Source of the DNA: JAEMQF01 sp963850525
GTDB lineage: Bacteria > Pseudomonadota > Gammaproteobacteria > Burkholderiales > Burkholderiaceae_C
NCBI GenBank assembly: GCA_963850525.1
Contig: CAWKLQ010000004.1
Span: 62,001 to 126,000 of the forward strand
Length of the DNA stretch: 64,000 nt
Reading direction: 5' to 3'
Numbering within the stretch: the stretch's first letter is position 1; each line of letters starts with the position of its first letter. This document shows positions 43,616 to 52,420 of the stretch, piece by piece. The notes under the pieces are model-generated. The model was not told the DNA's origin and did no database searches. It saw only the letters and a list, made by a program, of their open reading frames with translations. The position numbers were made by a program, and so were the translations under genes.

Positions 43616-45181
43616 CTATGCCGTCGCGATTCCCGGCCGGCCGTCCTCGATCACGAAGCGCGCTTGCGTCGTCAAGCGCACGTCCGCCTTGGCGGGGAAT
43701 GGCGTTGCGCGGAACTCGCACGATGCTGTGCCGGGTGTGACGTCGACCAGCGCGTAGCCGCGCTGGTCGCTGCGGCCGTGCACGATGTCGGGGTTGCTCG
43801 ACCGCATCAGCGCCATCACGGCTTCGGAGACGCCGTGGCTCGTGACCGAGCTGCAGACGAATTCGCCGGCGAGCACCGCCGAGGCGCGCTGGTTGGCGTG
43901 GCCGCGCAACTGCGCCGCCATGTGGCGGTGCACGTCGCCGCTCAAACCCACGACGTTGCCGCCGCGTGCCTGCGCGATCGCCTGCATGAACCGCTCGCGA
44001 GCGCGCGGATAACCGTCCCAACCGTCGGAGTAGATGCGTCGGCCGAGCGGGGTATCGATGCCGCCCGGGCAGATCTGGCTCGCCTGACCAAGCAACTTCC
44101 AGCGTCGGTCGCTGCGCGCCAAGCCTTGCGCGAGCCACTGTTCCTGTTCCAGACCGAACAAGCTGCGCGATTCGTTCGCCAGATCAGTGCATTCGGCGAG
44201 CACGCGTCCGCCGCCGCGGCCGGGGTCGTTGCACGCCTGCACGTCGCGGTACTGGCGGCTGTCGAGCGTCCACAGCTCGGCCAGACGCCCCCACGCAAAG
44301 CGCTCGTGGATGCGCATCGCCGCGCCGTTCGGTGCGCTGTCGGGCGCCATCGGCATGTGTTCGAAATAGGCTTTGTACGCGGCGCTGCGCCGCGCCAGGA
44401 ATTCAGCGGCTGGCGTCGCCGACGGACTCCGGTCGCTCGCGTAGTCGTTTTCGACTTCATGGTCGTCCCAGGTCATGAGCCAAGGGTGCGCCGCGTGCGC
44501 CGCGCGCAAGTCGGCGTCGAGCTTGTAGGTCGCGTGGCGCGCGCGGTACGCGTCCAGAGTCTTTGGCGGCGGGCCTTCGTGGGCGCGCAGCCGATAGCGC
44601 GGGTTGCTCGACTCGTAGATGTAGTCGCCCAGAAAAAGCACGAAGTCGACGTCTTGCTCAGCGATGTCGCGGTGCGCAGCGAACGCGCCTTGTTCGTAAT
44701 GCTGGCACGACGCCAGCGCAAAACGCAGCCGCGCCACGTCGGCATTTTCGGCGGGCGCCGTGCGCGTGCGGCCGATCGGGCTCACCGCATCACCCACCAA
44801 GAAGCGATAGAAATGCGGGGTGTTGCTGGACAGACCGCTCACCTGGACGTGCACGCTGTGCGCATGCTCGGGGCGCGCCGTGAACATGCTGCTGCGCACG
44901 CCGCGCGAGAATTTTTCATCGAGCGCGACCTCCCAGCGCACGTCGATCGGCGCATCGGGCAGGCCACCGAGGGGCGCATGCGGTTGCGGCGCCAGGCGCG
45001 TCCAGAGCACCACCGAGTCGGGGCGCGGCATGCCGCTCGCCACACCCAGCGTGAAAGGGTCGGCGCCGCGCGGAATTGGAGTCGCGGCGCGTGCCGGTTG
45101 CACGCTTGCGCCGAACAGCTGGCCCCAGGCAAGCATCGCGGCGCCGCGGGCGAGTTGGGCAAGCGTCAGGCGGCGATTCAT
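43616..45181 (-). CDS. phoD: PhoD-like alkaline phosphatase D, Tat-exported
   Basis: 521 residues. The N-terminus MNRRLTLAQLARGAAMLAWG carries twin arginines before a short hydrophobic stretch and cleavage near PARAA, as in other Tat-exported PhoD enzymes. The N-terminal Ig-like domain (about 36-130) has FTLGVASGMPRPDSVVLWTR. The metallophosphatase domain has ALASCQHYEQGAFAAHRDIA, FLGDYIYE, TWDDHEVENDY and GLSGDVHRHM, which bind Fe and Ca ions in characterised relatives. It would release phosphate from phosphodiesters in the periplasm. No Pho-box was seen. Confidence 0.92.
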   Translation of the reverse strand: MNRRLTLAQLARGAAMLAWGQLFGASVQPARAATPIPRGADPFTLGVASGMPRPDSVVLWTRLAPQPHAPLGGLPDAPIDVRWEVALDEKFSRGVRSSMFTARPEHAHSVHVQVSGLSSNTPHFYRFLVGDAVSPIGRTRTAPAENADVARLRFALASCQHYEQGAFAAHRDIAEQDVDFVLFLGDYIYESSNPRYRLRAHEGPPPKTLDAYRARHATYKLDADLRAAHAAHPWLMTWDDHEVENDYASDRSPSATPAAEFLARRSAAYKAYFEHMPMAPDSAPNGAAMRIHERFAWGRLAELWTLDSRQYRDVQACNDPGRGGGRVLAECTDLANESRSLFGLEQEQWLAQGLARSDRRWKLLGQASQICPGGIDTPLGRRIYSDGWDGYPRARERFMQAIAQARGGNVVGLSGDVHRHMAAQLRGHANQRASAVLAGEFVCSSVTSHGVSEAVMALMRSSNPDIVHGRSDQRGYALVDVTPGTASCEFRATPFPAKADVRLTTQARFVIEDGRPGIATA

Positions 45182-45281
45182 GGCGTCGGGCGAAGGCGCG
45201 ATTGTGCCCGGCGCTCGGCTCGGAGCTGCGCTTGTACTGTCGCCAGCCCGGCAACCACCGGGCGTTATTGCACGCGAAGCG

Positions 45282-45761
45282 CTACGGCGCCGCAACGTAC
45301 TTGTTGCCCGCTGCCCTGAAGCGCGCCACCGCCTTCTTCAAATCGTTGTACTCGTCGCACGGCAGGAAACACAGCTTGTCGAGTGCTGCAAGGCGCTGTT
45401 CGGCCTTGGGCAGATCGCCGCGCATCAAATACAACTCGCCGGAATACTCCAGCGCGCCGCGGTGCTTCGGGTTGATGCGAAGCGCTTCGTCGTAAAACTT
45501 CTCGGCGCTGGCGAGGTCGGGCGGGCTCGCCTTGCGCAGGCTGTACCCCATCAGGTTGTTCCAGTCGGCGTTGCCCATGTCGTTGAGCCGCTTGAGATCG
45601 TCGATCGCGCCGCTCCAGTTCTTCGCAGCGATTTTTTCGCGCGCCGGCGTCAGCGCGTCGCGCGCCGGCTCGGCGCTGGGCGTGTCGGCAGCCGGCGCCA
45701 CGCCGCACATCGCACTCAGCAAAAGAGCCATCAGCGCCATCCGTCGGGTCGAATTGAACAT
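45282..45761 (-). CDS. Secreted TPR-repeat protein
   Basis: 159 residues from the ATG at 45761 (GGGGAA 8 bases before it). The signal peptide is ALMALLLSAMCGVAPAADT. The mature part has TPR-like helices: KNWSGAIDDLKRLNDMGNAD, LASAEKFYDEALRINPKHRG, and LYLMRGDLPKAEQRLAALDK, followed by a conserved-looking CFLPCDEYNDLKKAVARFR tail with two cysteines. It is probably a periplasmic scaffold. It diverges from the Hsp70-like gene with about 106 bases between starts. Confidence 0.72.
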   Translation of the reverse strand: MFNSTRRMALMALLLSAMCGVAPAADTPSAEPARDALTPAREKIAAKNWSGAIDDLKRLNDMGNADWNNLMGYSLRKASPPDLASAEKFYDEALRINPKHRGALEYSGELYLMRGDLPKAEQRLAALDKLCFLPCDEYNDLKKAVARFRAAGNKYVAAP

Positions 45762-45867
45762 GCTGGATTTCCCCATGGGCTTGGTGATGAACAGGACTCG
45801 AGGCCAGAGGATAGCCCGACGCCGCAAGTCCCTAGAATCGCGCTCCCTTTGCTTGCCACGCGCCCGC

Positions 45868-47163
45868 ATGTTTTGCGCCATCGACTTCGGCACGTCCAAC
45901 TCGGCGATCGCCGTGCCGAGTGCGGCCGACTCCACCATGGCCCTCGTCGAACTCGAGCCGGGCCAGCGCACCATGCCCACGGCGGTGTTCTATTTCGCCG
46001 ACCCCGCAGCGGCCGGCGGCGCGGCGCCGCGCTGTTTCGGCCGCGCCGCGATCGCTGCCTATGTCGACGGCGTCGAAGGGCGCCTGATGCGCTCGATGAA
46101 AAGCCTGCTCGGCAGCAAGCTTCTCGATCAGACGACGGAGGTCGGCGGCGGGCGCGGCGTCAAATACCGCGACGTCATCGCCGGCTATTTGCACCATCTC
46201 AAGGCGTGCGCGCAGCAACGCGTCGGCCGGCCGATCCGCCACGCCATGCTGGGGCGCCCGGTCTACTTCGTCGACGACGATCCGGTGCGCGACGCGCAAG
46301 CCCAGGCCGCGCTCGAGGCGGCGGCGCGCCAGGTCGGCTTTGACGAAGTGCACTTCCAGTTCGAACCCATCGCCGCGGCGTTCGACTACGAGCGCAGCGT
46401 CAGCACCGAACAAATCGTTCTCGTCGCCGACATCGGCGGCGGCACGTCGGACTTCTCCGTCGTGCGCGTCGGCCCGCAGCGCCGCGAGAGGCTCGACCGA
46501 AAAAGCGACATCCTGGCAAACCACGGCGTGCACGCCGCGGGAACGGACTTCGACCGGCGGATTGAGCTTCGCGCGATCCTGCCCGAATTCGGCTTCGGTG
46601 CGTTCGGCCCACCGCGCGGCACCGAGCCGGCGCGCGAAGTGCCGAGCGCCGTCTACTTCGACCTGGCGACGTGGCACCTCATCAACACCGTCTACAACCC
46701 GCAGCGGATTGCCGAGTTGCGCGGCGCCAAGCGTGACTACGCGAACCCGCGCCACCATGAACGCCTCATGCACGTGCTCACGCAGCGCTTTGGGCACGAG
46801 TTGGCGGCCCGGGCGGAGGCGGCGAAGATCGACCTGGCGCAACACGGAACGACGCAGGTCGACCTGGACCTCATCGAGGCGAGACTGAGGGTCGCGTTCA
46901 GCGAAAGCGAAATGCTCGTGGCGATCCGCGCCGAAGTCGACAGCATCGTCGCCGCAGCGAAAGCCACCGTCGCGCAGGCCGGGCTGAAGCCAAGCCAGAT
47001 CGACGCGCTTTATTTCACCGGCGGCTCGACCGGTTTGAACTCGCTCACCGAGGCGATTGCCGCGCCGTTCGGCGCGGCGCGGGTGATGCGCGGCGACCGC
47101 TTTGCGAGCGTCGCTTCAGGCCTTGGGCTGTTTGCCCAGCGCTGGTTCGGCCAGGCGGTGTAG
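45868..47163 (+). CDS. YegD-like Hsp70-family protein without a substrate-binding domain
   Basis: 431 residues, about the length of E. coli YegD (450), so it comprises essentially only the actin-like ATPase domain. The first phosphate-binding loop is AIDFGTSNSAIAV (residues 4-16), the second is VADIGGGTSDFSVVRV, and the adenosine motif is LYFTGGSTGLNSL. The classical beta-sandwich substrate-binding domain and lid of DnaK are missing. Partners and substrates are unknown. The ATG at 45868 starts the conserved MFCAIDFGTSN. Confidence 0.88.
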   Translation: MFCAIDFGTSNSAIAVPSAADSTMALVELEPGQRTMPTAVFYFADPAAAGGAAPRCFGRAAIAAYVDGVEGRLMRSMKSLLGSKLLDQTTEVGGGRGVKYRDVIAGYLHHLKACAQQRVGRPIRHAMLGRPVYFVDDDPVRDAQAQAALEAAARQVGFDEVHFQFEPIAAAFDYERSVSTEQIVLVADIGGGTSDFSVVRVGPQRRERLDRKSDILANHGVHAAGTDFDRRIELRAILPEFGFGAFGPPRGTEPAREVPSAVYFDLATWHLINTVYNPQRIAELRGAKRDYANPRHHERLMHVLTQRFGHELAARAEAAKIDLAQHGTTQVDLDLIEARLRVAFSESEMLVAIRAEVDSIVAAAKATVAQAGLKPSQIDALYFTGGSTGLNSLTEAIAAPFGAARVMRGDRFASVASGLGLFAQRWFGQAV

Positions 47164-47420
47164 CCTGACGAGGCGACGCGGTCTTCGCCGACATCGGAGC
47201 GGCGTCACCGCACCGTTCCGATACGCCATGACGCGGTACGGCGCCAGCGGAACGGGGCGCGCGCGCGTCCCGAGCGAGCCTGCGGTCGAGCTTGGCGGTC
47301 GGCGAAGGCGCGCTGCAAGCGCCCAGGCACGACACGCTGATCGCCTGGGCCCCGGCCGCCAAGTCTGCGCAAGGTCGCGGCACGATCAAGCGAAAATGGA
47401 GTGATGAAAGGATCCACGCC

Positions 47421-48218
47421 ATGACACTCGATCCGGATCGGGCCGCACGCCTGTTGTGGCAGCACTGGAGCGCGGGCACGGCGCTCGATGCACTGCCCGC
47501 GGGGCTGCGCCCCACGACGCGCGCCGAAGGCCACGCGATCCAGGCTTGTTTGCCGCAGGCCGCGGGCCAGGGCGTGGTCGGCTGGAAGATCGCCGCGACA
47601 AGCAGCGCCGGCCAGGCTCACATCGGCGTCAGCGGTCCGCTCGCCGGGCGCATCTTGGCCAGCGAAGTGAAGCGCGACGGCGCGACCGTCTCGCTGCACG
47701 GCAACCGCATGCGCGTCGCCGAGCCGGAGTTCGGGTTTCGCTTCGGCACCGAACTCGCGCCGCGCAACGCGCCCTACACGCGCGCGCAGGTGCTCGCTGC
47801 GGTGGCGACGCTGCAGCCCGTGTTCGAGGTGCCGAACTCGCGCTTCGCGGACTTCGCGCGCGCCGGCGAACCCCAGCTGCAAGCCGACAACGCGTGCTCC
47901 GGCCGCTTTGTCGTCGGCACGCCGCCCACGCTGGATTGGCGCGCACTCGACCTGCGCAGCTTGCAAGTGCAGGGCCGCGTGCTCGACGCCACCGGTTGCC
48001 GGATCGAACGCAGCGGCGACGGCAGCGCCGTGCTCGGCGACCCGCGCGACGCACTGACCTGGCTGGTCAACGAATTGCGCGCGCTGGGCATCGCGCCGCG
48101 CGAGGGCGACTTGGTGTCGACCGGCACGTGCATGGTGCCGCTGCAAGTGCAGCCCGGCGACACGGTGCACGCCGACTTCGGCGTGCTGGGGTCGCTGACG
48201 GTGCGATTTTCGGAGTAG
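47421..48218 (+). CDS. 2-keto-4-pentenoate hydratase-like protein (FAH superfamily)
   Basis: 265 residues. VVGWKIAATSSAGQAHIGVS and EPEFGFRFGTELAPR are motifs of the MhpD/2-hydroxypenta-2,4-dienoate hydratase branch, with the metal-binding acidic residues in the second. LVSTGTCMVPLQVQPGDTVH near the C-terminus also fits. Such enzymes act late in meta-cleavage pathways for aromatics; no other meta-cleavage gene is near. GAAAGGA precedes the ATG at 47421. The 257-base gap before it holds a 7-bp inverted repeat (47321-47327 and 47344-47350) but no clear gene. Confidence 0.85.
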   Translation: MTLDPDRAARLLWQHWSAGTALDALPAGLRPTTRAEGHAIQACLPQAAGQGVVGWKIAATSSAGQAHIGVSGPLAGRILASEVKRDGATVSLHGNRMRVAEPEFGFRFGTELAPRNAPYTRAQVLAAVATLQPVFEVPNSRFADFARAGEPQLQADNACSGRFVVGTPPTLDWRALDLRSLQVQGRVLDATGCRIERSGDGSAVLGDPRDALTWLVNELRALGIAPREGDLVSTGTCMVPLQVQPGDTVHADFGVLGSLTVRFSE

Positions 48219-48250
48219 CCGCCACCCGCGCGCACTGTGGCGATGCAACA

Positions 48251-48290
48251 CGAATCGTTGTGCTGATTCGCCGGACCGGCCGTGCCGGCG
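48251..48290. terminator. Overlapping hairpins between convergent hydratase and CoA-transferase genes
   Basis: CGAATC (48251-48256) pairs with GATTCG (48265-48270), and CGCCGG (48269-48274) with CCGGCG (48285-48290). The two stems overlap by two bases, so they are alternatives. They lie in the 97-base convergent gap. No T-tract is visible. Confidence 0.35.
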
Positions 48291-48315
48291 GATCACTGCG
48301 GCCCGACGGTCCGGG

Positions 48316-49524
48316 CTATTTCGGCGCCTCAGCGAGCTGCTGAGCGGCGCGCGAATCGAGCTCGTCCGCGAACTCGGCGCGCAGCGCCGCGCCATGCTCG
48401 TCCACTGCCGGCGCGGCGCGGTAGCTCTCGCTGTCCCATTCGCTGGCCCAGGGAATCGCCGGCACCTCGACGCTGCGCGCGCCCACCGGCATGCGGCGCG
48501 TGCGCAGTTGTGGATGTTCGATCAGGTCGTTCAGCGAATTCACGTTGCCGTAGGCAGTTTGTGCATCGGTGAGCCAATCGATCATCTCGGCGCTCGTGTG
48601 CGCGGCGAACACAGCGGCGATCTTCGCGTCGAGCCATTCGCGGTTCGCGACGCGCGCCGCGTTCGTCGCGCAGCGCGGGTCGTCGAGCAGCGCGGGCTCG
48701 CGCAACACGCTGCGGCAGAAGTCGGCCCACTCGCGCTCGTTCTGGATCGAGATCACGATGTCGCGCCCGTCGGCGCAGGCAAAGCCGCCGTACGGCGCGA
48801 TCGTCGGGTGCTTCAGGCCGACACGCTCCGGCGCGCGCCCGCCGTAACGCGCCTGCAGGTAAGGCACGGCCATCAGTTCGGCGGCGGAATCGAACAGGCT
48901 CACCTTGAGCGCCGAGCCGCGGCCGGTGCGTGCGCGCGCGAGCAGCGCCTGCTGGATTCCCACCAGGGCGTTCAAGCCGGCGTTGATGTCGCACAGCGAC
49001 ACGCCGATGCGGCCCCACTCGCCGGGCGCGCCGCTCACCGAGACGAGCCCGCTCTCGGCCTGCACCAGCAGGTCGTAGGCTTTCATCTTGTAGAGTCGGC
49101 CGCGGTCGCCATAACCGCTGATGTCGCAAGTGATGAGGCGCGGATGCAAGGCGCGCAGTGCGGCGCTGCCCAGCCCCAGGCGCTGCGCGGCCCCGGGTGC
49201 CAGGTTCTGGATGAAGACGTCGGCGCGCGCGATGATGCGCTGCAGCAGCTGCAGATCGGCCTCGCGCTTCAGGTCCAGCGCAATCGACTCCTTGCCGCGG
49301 TTGATCCAGACAAAATAGCTCGACTCGCCGTGCACCGCGCTGTCGTAGCCGCGCGCGAAGTCACCCTCGGGGCGCTCGACCTTGATGACGCGTGCGCCGG
49401 CGTCGGCGAGCCGGCTCGAGCAATACGGCGCTGCCACCGCCTGCTCGAGCGCCACCACCAGCAGCCCGGCGAGCGGCAGCTCGGCGCTGGGGCCGCCTTG
49501 CGGCGAGGGTGGGCTGGGGTTCAT
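48316..49524 (-). CDS. Class III (CaiB/BaiF) CoA-transferase
   Basis: 402 residues. The N-terminal LLVVALEQAVAAPYCSSRLA and GARVIKVERPEGDFARGYD bind CoA in this family. The catalytic aspartate is expected in SLCDINAGLNALVGIQQALL, which corresponds to Asp169 of formyl-CoA transferase. GRGSALKVSLFDSAAELMA and the C-terminal EHPQLRTRRMPVGA are also typical. It transfers CoA between carboxylic acids by an aspartyl-anhydride mechanism; the acids are unknown. It runs leftward, 72 bases before the end of the aminotransferase gene. Confidence 0.9.
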   Translation of the reverse strand: MNPSPPSPQGGPSAELPLAGLLVVALEQAVAAPYCSSRLADAGARVIKVERPEGDFARGYDSAVHGESSYFVWINRGKESIALDLKREADLQLLQRIIARADVFIQNLAPGAAQRLGLGSAALRALHPRLITCDISGYGDRGRLYKMKAYDLLVQAESGLVSVSGAPGEWGRIGVSLCDINAGLNALVGIQQALLARARTGRGSALKVSLFDSAAELMAVPYLQARYGGRAPERVGLKHPTIAPYGGFACADGRDIVISIQNEREWADFCRSVLREPALLDDPRCATNAARVANREWLDAKIAAVFAAHTSAEMIDWLTDAQTAYGNVNSLNDLIEHPQLRTRRMPVGARSVEVPAIPWASEWDSESYRAAPAVDEHGAALRAEFADELDSRAAQQLAEAPK

Positions 49525-49596
49525 GCGCGCTCCTCGATCGGTCTGCTGAACTGCGTCACCTCCAGGTGTGGCCGTTGACGCGCAATACGCTCGCTC

Positions 49597-50790
49597 CTAG
49601 GCAAGCACCTTCGCAAACGCCACCGCAGTCGCCTCGACGTTGTTCGAGTTCAGGCCCGCGACGCACATGCGCCCCGAGCGCACCAGGTACACGCCGTGTT
49701 TCTCGCGCAGCACGTCGACCTGCTCGGGCGACAAACCGGTGTAGCTGAACATGCCGCGCTGGGTCAGGAAATAGCTGAAGTCGCGCCCCGGCACCTTGGC
49801 CGAAAGCACCGCGTGAACGCGCTCGCGCATCGCCAGGATGCGGCTGCGCATCGCCGCGAGTTCGCGCTCCCAGATCGGGCGCAGTTCGGCGTCGGCGAGA
49901 ACCGTCGCGACGATTTGCCCGCCGTGGATGGGCGGGCTCGAGTAGTTGCGCCGGATCGCGAACTTCAACTGACCCAGCACGTTGGCGGCCTGGGCCGCGC
50001 TCGGGCAGACGACGCTCAAAGCGCCGCAGCGCTCGCCGTACACGCTCATGCTCTTGGAAAACGAATTCGCGACGAAGAAGCTCATTCCGGCCGACGCCAG
50101 CGCGCGCACCGCATAAGCGTCTTGCACGATGCTGTCGCCAAAGCCCTGGTACGCGAGGTCCAGATAAGGTAGCACCTCGCGCTCGCGCAAGATCGGAATC
50201 AGTTGATCCCACTGCGCGGAGGTCAGGTCCACGCCCGTCGGGTTGTGGCAGCACGCGTGCAACAACACGACGCTGCGTGCCGGCACGCGGCGCAGCGCCT
50301 GCAACATCGGATCGAACTTCAAGCCACCGGTGGCGGCGTCGTAATACGGATAGGTGTGGACCGCGAGACCGGCGCCTTCGAACATCGAGCGGTGGTTGTC
50401 CCAGGTCGGGTCGCTGACCCAGACTTCGCTACCGGCAAAGTGGCTCGCAAGAAAGTCCGCGCCGACTTTCAGGCCGCCGCTGGAGCCCACCGACTGGATG
50501 GTCGCGACGCGGCCCTGAGCCACGGCTTCATGGTCGGCACCGAACAACAAGTGCTGGACGGAGGTCCGAAAGTTCGCCGCGCCTTCGATGGGCAGGTAAG
50601 ACTTGGGGCTGCCTTTGGCGACCACCAGGGCTTCTGCGCGGCGCACTGATTCGAGCACGGGAATGCGCCCGACGTCGTCGAAATAAATACCGATGCTCAG
50701 GTTGATCTTGTTCGGGCGCGGGTCCTTCTGAAAGTCTTCGTTGAGACTGAGGATCGGATCGCCGGCAAAGGGGGGGATGTGTTGGAACAT
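49597..50790 (-). CDS. tyrB: Aromatic/aspartate aminotransferase, class I
   Basis: 397 residues. PLP-binding lysine K246 lies in ANSFSKSMSVYGERCG, and the family markers HACCHNPTGVDLTSAQWDQL (about 178-197) and GMFSYTGLSPEQVDVLREKH are present, closely matching TyrB/AspC of Gram-negative bacteria. It interconverts aromatic amino acids (and aspartate) with their keto acids. The ATG at 50790 is 20 bases after the glutathione peroxidase stop, so the two are probably co-transcribed. TyrB and AspC cannot be separated with certainty by eye. Confidence 0.9.
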   Translation of the reverse strand: MFQHIPPFAGDPILSLNEDFQKDPRPNKINLSIGIYFDDVGRIPVLESVRRAEALVVAKGSPKSYLPIEGAANFRTSVQHLLFGADHEAVAQGRVATIQSVGSSGGLKVGADFLASHFAGSEVWVSDPTWDNHRSMFEGAGLAVHTYPYYDAATGGLKFDPMLQALRRVPARSVVLLHACCHNPTGVDLTSAQWDQLIPILREREVLPYLDLAYQGFGDSIVQDAYAVRALASAGMSFFVANSFSKSMSVYGERCGALSVVCPSAAQAANVLGQLKFAIRRNYSSPPIHGGQIVATVLADAELRPIWERELAAMRSRILAMRERVHAVLSAKVPGRDFSYFLTQRGMFSYTGLSPEQVDVLREKHGVYLVRSGRMCVAGLNSNNVEATAVAFAKVLA

Positions 50791-50810
50791 GGTCGAGGCG
50801 TCGGCGAGGG

Positions 50811-51308
50811 TCACGCCGCGAGTGCGGCTTCGATGTCGGCGCGCAGCGATTCGGGGGCGTCGCCCGGCGCGTAGCGCTTGATCACGTGCCCGTCGCGGCC
50901 GACGAGAAACTTGGTGAAGTTCCACTTGACGGCCTGGCTGCCCAGCAACCCCGGCGCTTCGCTGGTCAGCCATTTCCAAAGCGGGTGCGCTTGCGCACCA
51001 TTCACGTCGACCTTGGCCATCATCGGAAAGCTCACGCCGTAGTTCATTTCGCAGAACGACGCAATCTCCGAATTGCTGCCCGCGTCTTGCGCGCCGAACT
51101 GGTTGCACGGAAAGCCGACGATCACCAGGCCCTGCTCGCCGTAGCGCTGCCACAAGCCCTCGAGCCCGGCAAATTGCGGCGTGAAGCCGCAGGCGCTGGC
51201 GGTGTTGACGATGAGCAGCACCTTGCCGCGCTGTGTGGCCAGGTGCGCCGGTTTGCCTTGGATCGACAGCGCTTCGAAGTCGTAAATGCTGCTGGGGGGT
51301 GGGCTCAT
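50811..51308 (-). CDS. Glutathione peroxidase family protein (cysteine type)
   Basis: 165 residues. The peroxidatic cysteine C40 lies in NTASACGFTPQF, with the catalytic partners in FPCNQFG (Q70) and KWNFTKF (W129, N130). C86 in EIASFCEMNY is placed as the resolving cysteine of thioredoxin-dependent members, so reduction by thioredoxin is more likely than by glutathione. No signal peptide. It precedes tyrB by 20 bases on the same strand. Confidence 0.93.
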   Translation of the reverse strand: MSPPPSSIYDFEALSIQGKPAHLATQRGKVLLIVNTASACGFTPQFAGLEGLWQRYGEQGLVIVGFPCNQFGAQDAGSNSEIASFCEMNYGVSFPMMAKVDVNGAQAHPLWKWLTSEAPGLLGSQAVKWNFTKFLVGRDGHVIKRYAPGDAPESLRADIEAALAA

Positions 51309-51356
51309 GGCAGTCTCGATATTGAACAGACCCGCCGATGGTAGCGCGCGCGGGGC

Positions 51357-52265
51357 TCAGGCAGGTGTGGGCGCTTCGAGCGTCGACAGCGCCGCGGCAA
51401 GGAGGATCATCGCGCCGCCCACGACAAGCTGCGTCGTCAGCACGCCGCCCCCCAGCAGCAACGCCGAGCCGGAGGCAAAAAGCACCTCGGTGAGCATGAT
51501 CACGGAAGTGACGTTGGCGCGCAATCGCGCTGCACCGTACTGCAGCGAGAGATTGCCGAGCAGAAACAACACCGCCAGTCCGAGCGCCCAGGGGGCGAGC
51601 GGCCAGCCGGGTGCCGCAGGCCAGGGCAGTTGGCCTTGCAGCGCGAGCAGCACACCCAAAACGCCGGAGACGACTGCGCCGCCGGCAAACATCGCGAGCG
51701 CGCGTGCCTCTTCCGGTTGGTGCGCTTCGTGACGCAACATCACGTTGTTCAGCGCGAACGAGAAGCCGCCGAGCACGCCCAACCAATCCGCGAGGGCACG
51801 TGGCCACGGCCATGCGCTCGCGCCGGCGACACTTTCAGGCCAGAGCACGACGGCGGCACCGGCCAGCGCGAGCGCGGCGCGCGCCGCGGCGCTGCGTGTG
51901 AGCGGCTCGCGCAACAGCCATCGCGCGAGCAACACGGCCCACAGCGGCATCAGGTAAAAAAGCAGCACGACGCGCACCACGTCGCCGATCACGACACCCC
52001 AGTTGAACGCCGCATTCGTCGCGCCGGCAGCGAGCACGAGCACCCACAGCGTGGGCGTGCGCAGCAATCGCGGCACCGCGGCGGGGCGCAGGCCGACGAT
52101 GACGAGTACGGCCAGGCCGTAAACGAAAAACGTCGTCCACAGCGGGTGCACGCCGCGCGCCTCGAGCTGGCGAAACGGCCACCAGCTCGTTCCCCAGACC
52201 AGCGCGTTGAACGTCAGCGCCAGCGCGGGAAGCAGGGTGGTGAGGCGCGGGGCGACGAGGCGCAT
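51357..52265 (-). CDS. EamA/DMT-family transporter
   Basis: 302 residues with about ten predicted membrane helices in two EamA halves. The first half has ALTFNALVWGTSWWPFRQLE and FNWGVVIGDVVRVVLLFYLM, the second LGGFSFALNNVMLRHEAHQP and VTSVIMLTEVLFASGSALLL. The exported metabolite is unknown. It is one of two EamA transporters in the window and is not closely similar to the other. It lies 48 bases upstream of the glutathione peroxidase gene on the same strand. Confidence 0.87.
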   Translation of the reverse strand: MRLVAPRLTTLLPALALTFNALVWGTSWWPFRQLEARGVHPLWTTFFVYGLAVLVIVGLRPAAVPRLLRTPTLWVLVLAAGATNAAFNWGVVIGDVVRVVLLFYLMPLWAVLLARWLLREPLTRSAAARAALALAGAAVVLWPESVAGASAWPWPRALADWLGVLGGFSFALNNVMLRHEAHQPEEARALAMFAGGAVVSGVLGVLLALQGQLPWPAAPGWPLAPWALGLAVLFLLGNLSLQYGAARLRANVTSVIMLTEVLFASGSALLLGGGVLTTQLVVGGAMILLAAALSTLEAPTPA

Positions 52266-52395
52266 GCGGCGATTGTCGGCGGCGTTGGCTGAGGGACAGG
52301 CGATGCGACGGCGTTCGCTACCGTTCGACCGCGTTTGTGTCTCCGGCCGGCGCTTTGCGCCTTAACTTTGCTTCGCAATGTTCGCCTCGACGCAC

Positions 52396-52420
52396 GCATT
52401 GAACGCGCAGCGTTCAATGC
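52396..52420 (-). terminator. Hairpin containing the lplT stop codon
   Basis: GCATTGAACGC and GCGTTCAATGC (52396-52406 and 52410-52420) make a perfect 11-bp stem with a 3-base loop. On the minus strand the first arm includes the last codon and TGA stop of lplT. No T-tract follows, so factor-independent termination is uncertain; protection of the 3' end is also possible. Confidence 0.5.

Noticed and set aside
47164..47420. A small gene between the Hsp70-like and hydratase genes
   Set aside because: Frames on both strands are short, Arg-rich and without coding-like composition.
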